Source of the DNA: Microbacterium sp. Au-Mic1
GTDB taxonomy: Bacteria > Actinomycetota > Actinomycetes > Actinomycetales > Microbacteriaceae
Reading direction: 5' to 3'
Length of the DNA: 64,000 bases
Assembly: GCF_021341785.1 (NCBI RefSeq)
Contig: NZ_JAJTTF010000001.1
Coordinates: forward strand, 248,001 to 312,000
Under the pieces are notes generated by a model. The model made no database searches. It saw nothing but the letters and a program-made list of their open reading frames with translations, and was not told where the DNA came from. The position numbers and the translations under genes were made by a program. The stretch's first letter is position 1; each line of letters opens with the position of its first letter. Shown piece after piece: positions 29,877 to 38,572 of the stretch.

Positions 29877-30864
29877 TCGGGAGCGCTACGACGTCATCCC
29901 CGTCGGGATCACTCGCGCCGGCGCGTTCGTGCTCGAAGACGACGAGCCGGAGAAGTTCCCGCTCGACGCGGCGCACCTGCCCGAGGTCGTGGACAACGGC
30001 ACGCGGATCCAGTGGCCGGAGCCGGGCGGGATCCGCACGCTGCGCGTGACGCGCGCGGACGGATCGACCGAGGATCTCGGCCCGATCGACGTGGTGCTGC
30101 CGCTGCTGCACGGACCGCACGGCGAGGACGGCACGCTGCAGGGCTACTTCGACACCCTCGAGGTCCCGTATGCCGGAGGCGGAGTGCTGGATTCCGCGCT
30201 GTGCATGGACAAGCACTTCATGAAGGTCGCGCTGCAGGCCGCCGGCATCGACGTGGCGCCCTGGATCACCGTGCGCGCGCGGGAATGGGCGCAGGATCCG
30301 GACGGCGTGCGCGCTGCCGCGGCCGGGCTCGGATCGCCGCTCTTCGTGAAGCCGGCCCGCGCGGGGTCGAGCGTCGGCGTCTCGAAGGTGACCGACCCGG
30401 CCGAGTTCGACGAGGCGATGCGGATCGCTCTCGCCGAGGACGACAAGGTGCTCGTGGAGACCGGGGTCGTCGGCCGCGAGATCGAGGTGGCGATCCTCGA
30501 GGGCGTGGAAGGGCCGCGTGCTTCCGTGCCGGGCGAGATCGTGCTGACGTCCCGGGGCTTCTACGATTTCGAGGGCAAGTACCTCGGCGGCGACGGTGTG
30601 GACGTGGTCTGCCCGGCCGAGCTGGGGGAGGCCGAGGTCGTCGCGATCCAGGACGCCGGCATCAAGGCGTTCGAGGCGGTCGACGGACGCGGTCTCGCGC
30701 GCGTCGACATGTTCCTCACGGCCGACGGCACCCTCGTCGTGAACGAGCTGAACACGATGCCCGGCTTCACGCCGATCTCGATGTTCCCGAAGTGCTGGGT
30801 CGCCTCGGGGCTCAGCTACCGCGATCTCATCACCGAGCTGATCGAGGCGGGGCTGCGCCGCTGA
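29782..30864 (+). CDS. ddl: D-alanine--D-alanine ligase
   Basis: 360-residue ATP-grasp ligase forming the D-Ala-D-Ala dipeptide of peptidoglycan. The N-terminal motif is VVVLFGGRSSEHSISSATAGG. It is followed by PLLHGPHGEDGTLQGYFDTL, the ATP-grasp loops VKPARAGSSVGVSKV and VETGVVGREIEVAILEG, and the C-terminal NELNTMPGFTPISMFPKCW. The start lies inside gpsA. With murA and the acyltransferase it forms a wall and membrane precursor operon, murA-plsC-gpsA-ddl, a known actinobacterial cluster that is usually followed by DUF3515 and thiL. Here two other genes intervene. Confidence 0.97.
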   Translation: MDKQTVVVLFGGRSSEHSISSATAGGVLRALDRERYDVIPVGITRAGAFVLEDDEPEKFPLDAAHLPEVVDNGTRIQWPEPGGIRTLRVTRADGSTEDLGPIDVVLPLLHGPHGEDGTLQGYFDTLEVPYAGGGVLDSALCMDKHFMKVALQAAGIDVAPWITVRAREWAQDPDGVRAAAAGLGSPLFVKPARAGSSVGVSKVTDPAEFDEAMRIALAEDDKVLVETGVVGREIEVAILEGVEGPRASVPGEIVLTSRGFYDFEGKYLGGDGVDVVCPAELGEAEVVAIQDAGIKAFEAVDGRGLARVDMFLTADGTLVVNELNTMPGFTPISMFPKCWVASGLSYRDLITELIEAGLRR

Positions 30865-30879
30865 GCCGCCTCTTGCGCG

Positions 30880-30929
30880 CCCCTCGGCGCAGCGGCATCC
30901 TGGCGTTCTGCCATGCCCGCGCCGAGGGG
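30880..30929 (+). terminator. Nested perfect hairpin between ddl and the LysR gene
   Basis: CCCCTCGGCGC (30880-30890) / GCGCCGAGGGG (30919-30929) is a perfect 11-bp outer stem. Inside it lie GGCA/TGCC and TGGC-gttct-GCCA. The right arm merges with the Shine-Dalgarno GGGGAGG (30926-30932) of the next gene. It may terminate the ddl operon or hide that ribosome site. Confidence 0.5.
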
Positions 30930-30937
30930 AGGATGCG

Positions 30938-31861
30938 ATGGACATCATCGCGCTGACCGCCTTCCTCGCCGTGGTCCGCCATCGGCATTTCGGACACGCC
31001 GCGGCCGAGCTCGGGGTGTCGATCTCGGCGGTCACCAAACGGGTTCAGCGGCTGGAGGCCGACCTCGGGATCCCGCTGATCGAGCGGGACTCCGGAGGCG
31101 TCATCGGGCTCACCGCCGCGGGGCGCCGGTTCCTCCAGTTCGCGCCCCGGGTGCTGGAAGCCGCTCAGGCCGCTCAGCTGGCGGCGGTCGCGGAGCCCGC
31201 GGAGCGGTTGCGCGTGGCGTTCCCCGCCGGAGTGGACGCGGTCGCTCCACTCATGCCGGCCGCGCTCGCAACGCTCGAGCTCGCGCTCTCGCACGCCCAT
31301 CCGGGGGTCGGGGTCGTTCTCGTGCCGACCGCATTCGATCGGCTCGATCCGGACCTGACCGCCGGCGCGGTGGACGCCGTGCTCACGTTCGGTGTCGCGG
31401 AGGCCGCCGGGGTGACCTCCACCCGGCTCGGAGAGCTGCGGCGCGTCGGCCTCATCCCTACCGGGCATCCCTATACGCATCGGCGCCGCGTTCCCGTCGC
31501 CGAGTTCGCGCAGCAGCCGCTGCTGTACTCGCCGGAGCTCCCGCCGAGCTACATGGATCCGTTCGTCCTCGCCGACGTCCGACCGCTCGCCGAAGCCTCG
31601 CTGGTCCGGCTGCCGGCGTCGCGGACATCGGACGTCGCCGGGCAGCTGCTCGTGGGGCCCGGGATCACGGTGGTTCCGGCGGCCCTGGCAGCGGCGCTTC
31701 CGCCCGCGTTGACCTGGGTCGAGCTCGACGGCGTTCCGGCGTGCTGGTACTACATGCACCATCGCTCGGCGGACGTCAGACCCGAGCTGCTGGCGATGAT
31801 CGCGCTTTTCGCGGACTTCACCGAGGCGATCACCCGCGCGGCGCCGTCCGCGCGGCACTGA
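30938..31861 (+). CDS. LysR family transcriptional regulator
   Basis: 307-residue regulator. The N-terminal winged HTH covers residues 1-60 (ALTAFLAVVRHRHFGHAAAELGVSISAVTKRVQRLEADLG is the typical layout, with KRVQRLE in the recognition helix). The remainder is a PBP-like effector domain (residues 85-300). GGGGAGG precedes the ATG. No divergent partner is present, which is unusual since LysR genes commonly face their target. The effector and regulon are unknown. Confidence 0.9.
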   Translation: MDIIALTAFLAVVRHRHFGHAAAELGVSISAVTKRVQRLEADLGIPLIERDSGGVIGLTAAGRRFLQFAPRVLEAAQAAQLAAVAEPAERLRVAFPAGVDAVAPLMPAALATLELALSHAHPGVGVVLVPTAFDRLDPDLTAGAVDAVLTFGVAEAAGVTSTRLGELRRVGLIPTGHPYTHRRRVPVAEFAQQPLLYSPELPPSYMDPFVLADVRPLAEASLVRLPASRTSDVAGQLLVGPGITVVPAALAAALPPALTWVELDGVPACWYYMHHRSADVRPELLAMIALFADFTEAITRAAPSARH

Positions 31862-31866
31862 GCCGA

Positions 31867-31907
31867 TCGGATCAGTCGCCTCCGTTTCCGCGGAGGAAAC
31901 GATCCGA
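31867..31907 (+). terminator. Hairpin after the LysR gene
   Basis: TCGGATC / GATCCGA outer stem enclosing CCTCCG-tttccg-CGGAGG. It lies immediately after the stop codon. Confidence 0.45.
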
Positions 31908-31993
31908 CGGGAGACCCGCTTCCCTGGTAGAACGTCAGCATGATCCGACCGCGATGCGCGGTGCGGCGTCGTGGGGCGCGAGAAGGAGCGGTC

Positions 31994-32578
31994 ATGGGCG
32001 CGACGATGCGAACACGGGTGGTGCTGCCGATCGTGGTCGGCGCCGTCGGCGGGCTCGCGTGGGCGGCATCGATGCGCGGCATGATGGCGCAGCTCGCAGG
32101 CTTCGAGTCGGAGTTCCACTGGCTGGGAACGTTCGGCTTCATCCTCGTGCCGGGGACGATCATGGGAGCCCTGTTCGGCTGGGCGTTCGCCCGCCGGATC
32201 GCCGGCGAACGCCGCGGGGCCGTGTGGCTGGTGTTCGCGCCGTTCGCGATGCTCGCGGATCCGGCGACGCTCCCGCTGCTCGCCGCCTTCGTCGGCGCGG
32301 GCTTCCTGTTCTCACGCCGCAGCCGGCGCGGGTTGCGGCTGCTCGCGGGGCTCCCCTCGCTGACTCTGCTCGTGGGCGTGCCGATCGGCGTCGCCGTCGT
32401 CTCCGACGTGACGACGCCGCACGGGGCATGGCTGACCGTCCTGCTCGGCGCCCTCATCTGGGTGCCGGCGCTCGTCGAGATCGTCCTGCAGAGTCCCCGA
32501 GGAGCAGAGCGACCTGAAGCGGATCCGGAGCGGTCGAACGCGGCGGCCGTTCGGGCCGCGCGCGGCTCGGGCGTCTGA
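31994..32578 (+). CDS. Hypothetical membrane protein
   Basis: I do not recognise this 194-residue protein. About four to five hydrophobic segments are visible: VVLPIVVGAVGGLAWAA, LGTFGFILVPGTIMGALFGWAF, AVWLVFAPFAMLAD/PLLAAFVGAGFLF, LTLLVGVPIGVAVV and WLTVLLGALIWVPALVEIVL. The C-terminal tail is charged and probably disordered. ATG at 31994 was preferred to 31940 because AGAAGGAG (31981-31988) is 5 nt upstream and the extension is purely basic. A -10-like TAGAAC lies at 31927-31932. It is followed by the convergent DUF3515 gene; no role can be proposed. Confidence 0.75.
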   Translation: MGATMRTRVVLPIVVGAVGGLAWAASMRGMMAQLAGFESEFHWLGTFGFILVPGTIMGALFGWAFARRIAGERRGAVWLVFAPFAMLADPATLPLLAAFVGAGFLFSRRSRRGLRLLAGLPSLTLLVGVPIGVAVVSDVTTPHGAWLTVLLGALIWVPALVEIVLQSPRGAERPEADPERSNAAAVRAARGSGV

Positions 32579-32599
32579 GCCGGTCGGAGCGAACGTGCG

Positions 32600-33133
32600 T
32601 CAGCCTGCCTTGTTCGGCGTCGGCGTCGGTGTGGCCGTGTCGGCGCCCGGGCGGTCGGTGCAGGCATGCGTGGCGGGGATCGTCGCGATCGCCGCGGCGA
32701 GGCTCTTGTTTCCGATCACATCGTTGGCGCTGACGCCCTTGTTCGGCTCATCGGGCTTGCTGTTGATGTAGAGCTGCACGGCGGGCTTCCGCCCGTAGGT
32801 GGTGAGCGTCAGATACGGGCTCTTCGAGTCGTCCACGAGCCAGTCGATGCCCTGCAGGGAGATGCACTGCAGGGCACTGGTCGGCTCCGCCTCCGGCAGA
32901 CCGCAGGTGAGCAGCACCACGGAGGGGTCTCCCCAGGCCGCCGTCGCCTGCGCGTCCGTCCAGCGCCGGTCGTGCCCGTCGATCGACGGGACGTTGCTCA
33001 ACCGCACCGAGACATCTGCGCAGCGCGGGTCGTTCGCATCGTCGGCGGGATTCAGATGCACCGTCGAACTGCACCCGGCCAGCAGCGCCGTCCCGAGCAC
33101 GAGGACAGTGGCGACGGAGAGACGGCGGGGCAT
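32600..33133 (-). CDS. DUF3515 family lipoprotein
   Basis: 177-residue actinobacterial lipoprotein of unknown function. The lipobox LLAGC places the lipidated Cys at residue 21 after a short signal peptide. The DUF3515 body has NDPRCADVSVRLS, AWGDPSVVLLTCGLP and WLVDDSKSPYLTLTTYGRKPAVQLYI. Disulfide formation between conserved cysteines is plausible. DUF3515 genes sit next to thiL throughout the phylum; here the two are divergent and share a symmetric promoter. The mRNA is predicted to be leaderless (TAGCCT ends 6 nt before the ATG). Confidence 0.9.
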   Translation of the reverse strand: MPRRLSVATVLVLGTALLAGCSSTVHLNPADDANDPRCADVSVRLSNVPSIDGHDRRWTDAQATAAWGDPSVVLLTCGLPEAEPTSALQCISLQGIDWLVDDSKSPYLTLTTYGRKPAVQLYINSKPDEPNKGVSANDVIGNKSLAAAIATIPATHACTDRPGADTATPTPTPNKAG

Positions 33134-33156
33134 CCCTCCAGGCTACCGTTGAGAGC
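33134..33156. promoter_or_regulatory. Symmetric bidirectional -10 promoter (DUF3515 / thiL)
   Basis: The 23 bp between the two start codons contain AGGCTACCGT (33140-33149). Read forward this gives TACCGT, 7 nt before the thiL ATG. Read backward it gives TAGCCT, 6 nt before the DUF3515 ATG. The two hexamers share the central TA. One promoter-sized site can therefore start both leaderless transcripts, but not at the same time. Confidence 0.7.
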
Positions 33157-34191
33157 ATGGTGGACCTTTCAGCTCCCGGATCCGTCCCGACCGCGGGGGC
33201 TCCGGCATCCGACGATCCGATGATCGGCGAAGTGAGCGAGGGGCGCGTGCTGCGCACGATCCTGGCGCGGACGCCCGCGGGGCGCGATGCGCTGCTGGGG
33301 CCGGGCGACGACGCCGCGGTGATCGCCGCGCCCTCCGGATCGGTCGTCGCGACCACCGACACCCTCGTGGAGGGGCCGGACTTCCGCGCGGCGTGGTCGA
33401 GCGGCTACGACCTGGGCTGGAAGTCGGCGGCCGTGAACCTCGCTGACGTCGCAGCGATGGGCGCGCGCCCGACGGCGCTGCTCGTGGCCCTCGCGGTGCC
33501 GAAGGACCGACGGCTCTCCTTCGTGGCGGCGCTCGCCGACGGCTTCCGCGATGCCTGCGCCGCACTCGCCCCGGGGTGCGCGGTCGTCGGCGGTGATCTG
33601 ACCGTGTCGGCGACCTTGATGGTCGCCGTGACGGCGCTCGGCGACCTGGAAGGTCGCCCTGCCGTCACCCGGGCCGGTGCTCGCGTGGGCGACGAGGTCG
33701 CGATCGCCGGGGAGATGGGTCTCGCCGGACACGGCCTCTCCGTGCTGTTCCGGCGCTTCCACCGCGACGGGGCGGCGGTGCCCGTGGTCGCCGCGGCGCT
33801 GACGGAGGGCGAAGCGGACGCGATCGCCGCTCAGTTGCGCCCCGCGCCGCCGATCGGGCTCGGCCCGATCGCCGCGATCGCCGGAGCCACCGCGATGATG
33901 GACGTCTCCGACGGCCTCGCCCTCGATGCGGGCCGCATGGCGGAGGCCTCCCGAGTGACGATCGCCCTGGAACGGTCGGCCCTCGGCGCGCATCCGCATC
34001 GGGCGCTCGCGGGCGGCGAGGATCACGCCCTGCTCGCCACGTTCTCCCCGGGGATGCTCCCGCCGGGATTCCGCCCGATCGGGGCCGTGATCTCCGCCGT
34101 CCCCGACGCCCCCGTGCTGTGTGACGGCGAGCCCGTGGGCCCTCTCGGCTGGGACCCCTACCGCGACGCGGGAGCCGACGCTCCGCACTGA
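33157..34191 (+). CDS. thiL: Thiamine-monophosphate kinase
   Basis: 344-residue kinase making thiamine diphosphate from thiamine monophosphate. Family blocks are GRVLRTILARTP, the nucleotide and metal-binding LGPGDDAAVIAAPSG, ATTDTLVEGPDFR, WKSAAVNLADVAAMGARP and VVGGDLTVSATLMVAVTALG. They are followed by MMDVSDGLALDAGRMA and GGEDHALLATF. Length is slightly above the usual 320-330 because of an N-terminal Pro/Ala-rich stretch. ATG 33157 fits the leaderless geometry. No TPP riboswitch is present. Confidence 0.96.
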   Translation: MVDLSAPGSVPTAGAPASDDPMIGEVSEGRVLRTILARTPAGRDALLGPGDDAAVIAAPSGSVVATTDTLVEGPDFRAAWSSGYDLGWKSAAVNLADVAAMGARPTALLVALAVPKDRRLSFVAALADGFRDACAALAPGCAVVGGDLTVSATLMVAVTALGDLEGRPAVTRAGARVGDEVAIAGEMGLAGHGLSVLFRRFHRDGAAVPVVAAALTEGEADAIAAQLRPAPPIGLGPIAAIAGATAMMDVSDGLALDAGRMAEASRVTIALERSALGAHPHRALAGGEDHALLATFSPGMLPPGFRPIGAVISAVPDAPVLCDGEPVGPLGWDPYRDAGADAPH

Positions 34192-34198
34192 CGGACGT

Positions 34199-34774
34199 TC
34201 ACGAAGCGGTGGGCTCCGCCCACCACAGGACGGTGTCGCCGTAGGCCTTCTCCCGGATGAGGGCGAGGCCGGCTGTGCTGAGTTCCGGCGGCGTGGAGCG
34301 TTTCGCCCGCTCGATGACGACGACGGCGTCGGGGGAGAGGAGCGGGGTGAGCGCCACCAGGTCGGCCGTCATCTCGGCATCGGACAGGTCGTAGGGCGGG
34401 TCGGTGAAGACCAGGTCGAACGGGCCCGTGGCCCGGACGAGATACCCGTGCACGGACGACTCCTGCACGGTCGTGCTCCCCGACGTGTCTGGGCCCAGCG
34501 CCCTGGAGACCGCGGACGCGTTGCGGCGGATCACCGCAGCGGCGCCGCGTCCCCTCTCGACGAGCACCGTGCTGCGCGCGCCTCGGCTGAGTGCCTCCAG
34601 GCCCAGGGCTCCGGATCCGGCGTACAGATCGAGCACGCGTGCATCGGCGATCGCATCCATCGATTCGAGAGCCCCGAACAGCGACTCGCGCACCCGATCG
34701 CTCGTGGGCCTCGTGCCCTGCCCCGGTACTTCCAGCCGGGTGCCGCCGGCGGGTCCGGCGATGATTCTCGTCAC
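34199..34774 (-). CDS. rsmD: 16S rRNA (guanine966-N2)-methyltransferase RsmD
   Basis: 191-residue class I methyltransferase that modifies G966 in the 30S head. The N-terminal GGTRLEVPGQGTRPTSDRVRESLF is family-specific. The SAM motif is VLDLYAGSGALGLEALSRGA and the catalytic motif is DPPY in FDLVFTDPPYDL. The GTG start is preceded by TAGGGT at exactly 6 nt (leaderless). In many Actinobacteria rsmD and coaD are adjacent; here they are separated by recG and a hydrolase, with rsmD on the other strand and its 3' end facing thiL. Confidence 0.96.
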   Translation of the reverse strand: MTRIIAGPAGGTRLEVPGQGTRPTSDRVRESLFGALESMDAIADARVLDLYAGSGALGLEALSRGARSTVLVERGRGAAAVIRRNASAVSRALGPDTSGSTTVQESSVHGYLVRATGPFDLVFTDPPYDLSDAEMTADLVALTPLLSPDAVVVIERAKRSTPPELSTAGLALIREKAYGDTVLWWAEPTAS

Positions 34775-34890
34775 CCGTTCACCCTATTCGCCCGAGGATC
34801 TTCGACGCACGGCGCGGATCCGCCCGCCGGTCCGTGTCACAGAGGCCGCTCCCGGCCCCTCGGCGGGTGCGACAGGGGCAAGATGGACGA

Positions 34891-35691
34891 GTGGCCGAAC
34901 CTCTTGCAGCACTGATCAGCATGCCCCGTCCGCAGATCATCGAGGCGGGTGAGGGCGTGGGCCTCGCGACCTACACCTGGGGCGAACCGGACGCTCCGGT
35001 CGTGCTGCTGGTGCACGGCTTCGCCTCCAGCGCACGCGACAACTGGGTGCTGACGGGCTGGGCGCGCACGCTGGAGCGTGCCGGCTATCGTGTGCTGGCG
35101 GTCGACCAGCGCGGTCACGGCGCCAGTGAGAAGCCGCATCAGCCCGAGGACTACACGATGCGCACTCTCGCGGGCGACATCGAGCAGGTGCTCGACACCT
35201 ACCTCGTCGACGAGGCGCTCTACATCGGCTACTCCCTGGGAGCCCGCGTGGGATGGGAGGTGCTGCGCGACCTCGGCGACAGGGTCCCGCGCGCCGTGCT
35301 CGGCGGCATCCCCGACGGACGTCCGCTGGAGCGGCTCGACGTCGCCGAGGTGCGCGCGTACATCACCGCGGGCACGCCGGTCACCGATCCCGCCACGCGG
35401 GACTACATCGCGCTCACCGAGCGCGTGCCGGGAAACGATCTCGACGTGATGCTCGCGCTCGCACTCGGCATGCGCGGCGAGGCGCGCACGATCGATCCGG
35501 ATCCGGCGACCGCACCCGGCCAGCCGATCCTCTTCTCGACCGGATCCGAGGATCCCATCATCGACGGTTCGCGCCGCCTCGCCGAAGCGGCGCCGAACGG
35601 ATCCTTCTTCGAGATCCCGGGCCGGCACCATTTCAACGCCCCGGGCTCGAAGGCCTTCCGTGATGCCGCGCTGGAGTTCCTCGGCAGCTGA
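34891..35691 (+). CDS. Alpha/beta hydrolase
   Basis: 266-residue alpha/beta-hydrolase fold protein. The oxyanion segment VVLLVHGFASSARDNW is followed by DQRGHGASEKPH. The nucleophile elbow reads GYSLGARVGW with Ser, the acid is probably in GSEDPIID, and His lies in GRHHFNAPG. The start is uncertain: GTG 34891 follows CAAGAT by 6 nt, ATG 34921 is shorter, and the frame opens at 34834. No signal peptide is visible. The substrate is unknown; the fold covers esterases, lactonases and haloperoxidase-like enzymes. Confidence 0.85.
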   Translation: MAEPLAALISMPRPQIIEAGEGVGLATYTWGEPDAPVVLLVHGFASSARDNWVLTGWARTLERAGYRVLAVDQRGHGASEKPHQPEDYTMRTLAGDIEQVLDTYLVDEALYIGYSLGARVGWEVLRDLGDRVPRAVLGGIPDGRPLERLDVAEVRAYITAGTPVTDPATRDYIALTERVPGNDLDVMLALALGMRGEARTIDPDPATAPGQPILFSTGSEDPIIDGSRRLAEAAPNGSFFEIPGRHHFNAPGSKAFRDAALEFLGS

Positions 35692-35765
35692 GGAGCGCCT
35701 CGCCGCGGAGCGGACGTGTGCAAAGCGGGATCCGGCCGTCCGAGGCCCGTTCTAGACTTCTGAGC

Positions 35766-37943
35766 ATGCCGCTCCGCCTCGATTCGCCGCTTGCTGTCGC
35801 GGTCGGCGACGGGAACGCGAAGGCGCTGCAGAAGGCCTTCGGCATGAGCACGGTCTGGGATCTGCTCTCGCACTACCCGCGCCGCTACGCCAACCGCGGT
35901 GAGCTCACACCGATCCTCGACCTCCCGAAGGGCGAGACGGTCACGATCGTCGCCGAGGTGATGAAGGTCGACGTGCGCGACATGAAGAACCGTCGCGGCG
36001 CGATGATGACGGTCGACATCGGCGACGGGGTCGGCCGCATGGTGCTGACGTTCTTCGCCAAGTACCGCGGTCAGCTCGAGTGGCGGGAGAAGGAACTGCG
36101 GATCGGTCGCCGCGGGGTGTTCACCGGCAAGGTCGGCGACTACCGCGGTGTCACGCAGTTCGCGCACCCCCAGTACGAGATGTTCGACGACGAGCTGCGC
36201 GCGCGCACGCAGGCCGATGTGCTGGTGACCACACCGCTGCCCATCTACCCGGCCACGGCGGCTCTCACCACGTGGCAGATCGAGAAGATGGTCGGCACGG
36301 TCCTGGACGAGCTCGGACCGGTGCCGGAGCCCATCCCCGACGCCGTGCGCCTCCAGGAGGGCCTGCTCGATGCCCGTGCGGCGCTGGAGCGCATCCACCG
36401 GCCGAGCACCAAGGACGAGATCGCGCCGGCGATCCGCACGCTGCGCATGCACGAGGCGCTCACGCTGCAGAGCGCCCTCATGCAGCAGCGCTACCTCGTG
36501 CGCATGCTCGACGCCACGGCTCGGCCGGCGAAACCCGGAGGACTGCTGGAGCGCTTCGACGCCGCGCTGCCGTTCGAGCTCACACCCGATCAGGAGGCGG
36601 TCGGCGAGACGATCGCCGCGGACCTCGTCGGCGGGGCGCCGATGAACCGGCTGGTCCAGGGAGAGGTCGGATCCGGCAAGACGCTGGTCGCCCTGCGCGC
36701 CATGCTGCAGGTCGCGGAGTCGGGCGGCCAGGCGGCGCTCATCGCGCCGACCGAGGTGCTCGCCGGGCAGCACCTGCGCTCGATCACGAAGATGCTCGGC
36801 CCGAAGCTCGCCCCGCTCGTGATGCCCACGCTGCTCACGGGGCAGATGTCCGCGCCCGAACGGCGCAAGGCCGCGCTGCGCGTCGCGGCGGGGCAGGCGC
36901 TCATCGTGGTGGGCACGCACGCCCTGCTCGGGGAGAAGACGACCTTCGCCGACCTCGGGCTGGTGGTGGTCGACGAACAGCATCGCTTCGGCGTCGAGCA
37001 GCGCGAGGCGCTGCGCGCCAAGGGCACGAGTCCGCACGCACTGGTGCTCACGGCCACCCCGATCCCGCGCACCGTCGCGATGACCGTGTTCGGCGATCTC
37101 GACACCTCGGTGATCCGCACGATGCCGAGCGGGCGAGCGGGCATCGAGACGTTCGTCGCTCCGCTCGCCGACCACCCCGGTTGGTTCGCCCGGGTGTGGG
37201 AGCGCGCCGCCGAGGAAATCGAGAAAGGCCGTCAGGTGTTCGCCGTGTGCGCGGCGATCGACACCGACGATGGCGCCGAGGAGGCGGATCAGGAGCATTT
37301 CGCGGACGAGGAGGAGGAGAGCCGCGGTCCGCGCTGGGGCGTGGTGCAGCTGCTTGCCGCACTCAGCACGCACCCGAAGCTGGGCTCCGTGCGTGTCGCC
37401 GGCCTGCACGGGCGCATGGCCGCGGATGAGAAGGACGCGATCATGCAGTCCTTCGCCCGCGGCGAGATCGACCTTCTCGTCGCGACGACCGTGATCGAGG
37501 TCGGCGTCGACGTGCCGAACGCCTCGACGATGATCGTGCTCGAGGCCGACCGGTTCGGCGTCTCCCAGCTGCACCAGCTGCGCGGCCGTATCGGGCGCGG
37601 TGGCGTGCCGGGCCTGTGCCTGCTGGTCACCGAGGCCGAGCAGGGCACCCCGGCCCGCGATCGGGTCGATGCGGTCGCCGCGACGCTCGATGGCTTCGTG
37701 CTCGCCGAGGTCGACCTCGATCTGCGCGGCGAGGGTGACGTGCTCGGAGCGCGTCAGTCCGGGGCGAAGTCGTCGCTGAAGCTGCTGCGCGTCATCAAGG
37801 ACGCGGATCTGATCGCGCAGGCCCGCGCGATCGCCGAGGAGATCATCGAGGCCGATCCGGCGCTGCAGACGCACGACGGCCTGCGCGAGGCGATGGCGCA
37901 GCGACTCAGCATCGACGATCGTGCGGCGCTCGCCAAGAACTGA
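35766..37943 (+). CDS. recG: ATP-dependent DNA helicase RecG
   Basis: 725-residue fork-regression helicase that remodels stalled forks and branched DNA. The N-terminal wedge (OB fold) domain spans about residues 1-190 with LSHYPRRYANRG. Helicase motifs follow: I GEVGSGKT, Ia ALIAPTEVLAGQH, II DEQHRFG (the RecG variant of DEAD), III LTATPIPRT and VI QLRGRIGRGG, then a TRG-like region with ARDRVDAVAATLDGFVLAEVDLDLRGEGD. ATG 35766 lies 7 nt after TAGACT (35753-35758), a leaderless start. Confidence 0.97.
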   Translation: MPLRLDSPLAVAVGDGNAKALQKAFGMSTVWDLLSHYPRRYANRGELTPILDLPKGETVTIVAEVMKVDVRDMKNRRGAMMTVDIGDGVGRMVLTFFAKYRGQLEWREKELRIGRRGVFTGKVGDYRGVTQFAHPQYEMFDDELRARTQADVLVTTPLPIYPATAALTTWQIEKMVGTVLDELGPVPEPIPDAVRLQEGLLDARAALERIHRPSTKDEIAPAIRTLRMHEALTLQSALMQQRYLVRMLDATARPAKPGGLLERFDAALPFELTPDQEAVGETIAADLVGGAPMNRLVQGEVGSGKTLVALRAMLQVAESGGQAALIAPTEVLAGQHLRSITKMLGPKLAPLVMPTLLTGQMSAPERRKAALRVAAGQALIVVGTHALLGEKTTFADLGLVVVDEQHRFGVEQREALRAKGTSPHALVLTATPIPRTVAMTVFGDLDTSVIRTMPSGRAGIETFVAPLADHPGWFARVWERAAEEIEKGRQVFAVCAAIDTDDGAEEADQEHFADEEEESRGPRWGVVQLLAALSTHPKLGSVRVAGLHGRMAADEKDAIMQSFARGEIDLLVATTVIEVGVDVPNASTMIVLEADRFGVSQLHQLRGRIGRGGVPGLCLLVTEAEQGTPARDRVDAVAATLDGFVLAEVDLDLRGEGDVLGARQSGAKSSLKLLRVIKDADLIAQARAIAEEIIEADPALQTHDGLREAMAQRLSIDDRAALAKN

Positions 37944-38001
37944 GCACGCTCTGCGGCGCCCGCTCGGCGGATGCAGAGATCCGCGCCGCTAGGGTTGAGG
38001 C

Positions 38002-38499
38002 ATGAGCGCTCGGATCGCCGTCGTCCCCGGTTCCTTCGACCCGCCGACCCTCGGCCACCTGGACGTCATCCGACGCGCCGCCGCGCTCTACGACGAGTTG
38101 CACGTGCTGGTGGTGCACAACCCCGACAAGCAGGCCATGCTGCCGGTGGCTCAGCGCCTCGCGCTGCTGGAGGAGTCGATCGCCGAGGCCGGCGTCGTGG
38201 GAACCGTCATCGTCGGATCCTGGAGCATGGGCCTGCTGGTCGACTACGCCAGGGACGTGAACGCGAGCGTGCTGGTGAAGGGCATCCGGTCCCAGATCGA
38301 CGTGGCCTACGAGTCGCCGATGGCGATCGTGAACCGCCATCTCGCCGACATCGAGACCGTGTTCCTGCTGCCTGATCCGGCGCACGCTCTCGTCTCCAGT
38401 TCGCTCGTGCGCCAGGTCGCCGCGCTCGGCGGCGACGTGTCCCCGTTCGTACCGCCGGCGGTCGCGCGCTTCCTCGACACCGGAGCCCGCGGCATCTGA
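38002..38499 (+). CDS. coaD: Phosphopantetheine adenylyltransferase
   Basis: 165-residue penultimate enzyme of coenzyme A synthesis. The nucleotidyltransferase motif is [17 protein letters not shown] (T-x-GH form). The substrate segments are [25 protein letters not shown] and the C-terminal [23 protein letters not shown]. Length is normal. TAGGGT (37990-37995) ends 6 nt before the ATG, predicting a leaderless mRNA. It stands 58 nt after recG and 73 nt before the DUF177-rpmF operon. Confidence 0.97.
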   Translation: MSARIAVVPGSFDPPTLGHLDVIRRAAALYDELHVLVVHNPDKQAMLPVAQRLALLEESIAEAGVVGTVIVGSWSMGLLVDYARDVNASVLVKGIRSQIDVAYESPMAIVNRHLADIETVFLLPDPAHALVSSSLVRQVAALGGDVSPFVPPAVARFLDTGARGI

Positions 38500-38572
38500 A
38501 CGCCCGCCCGCCGGTCCCTGAGCCCGTCGGAGGGCCCGGCCTCCGCCCAGGTGCGCCCGGTAGACTGAACCG

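Noticed and set aside
35403..37874. 823-codon minus-strand ORF opposite recG
   Set aside because: Antisense shadow; His/Arg-rich low-complexity translation, no start signals.
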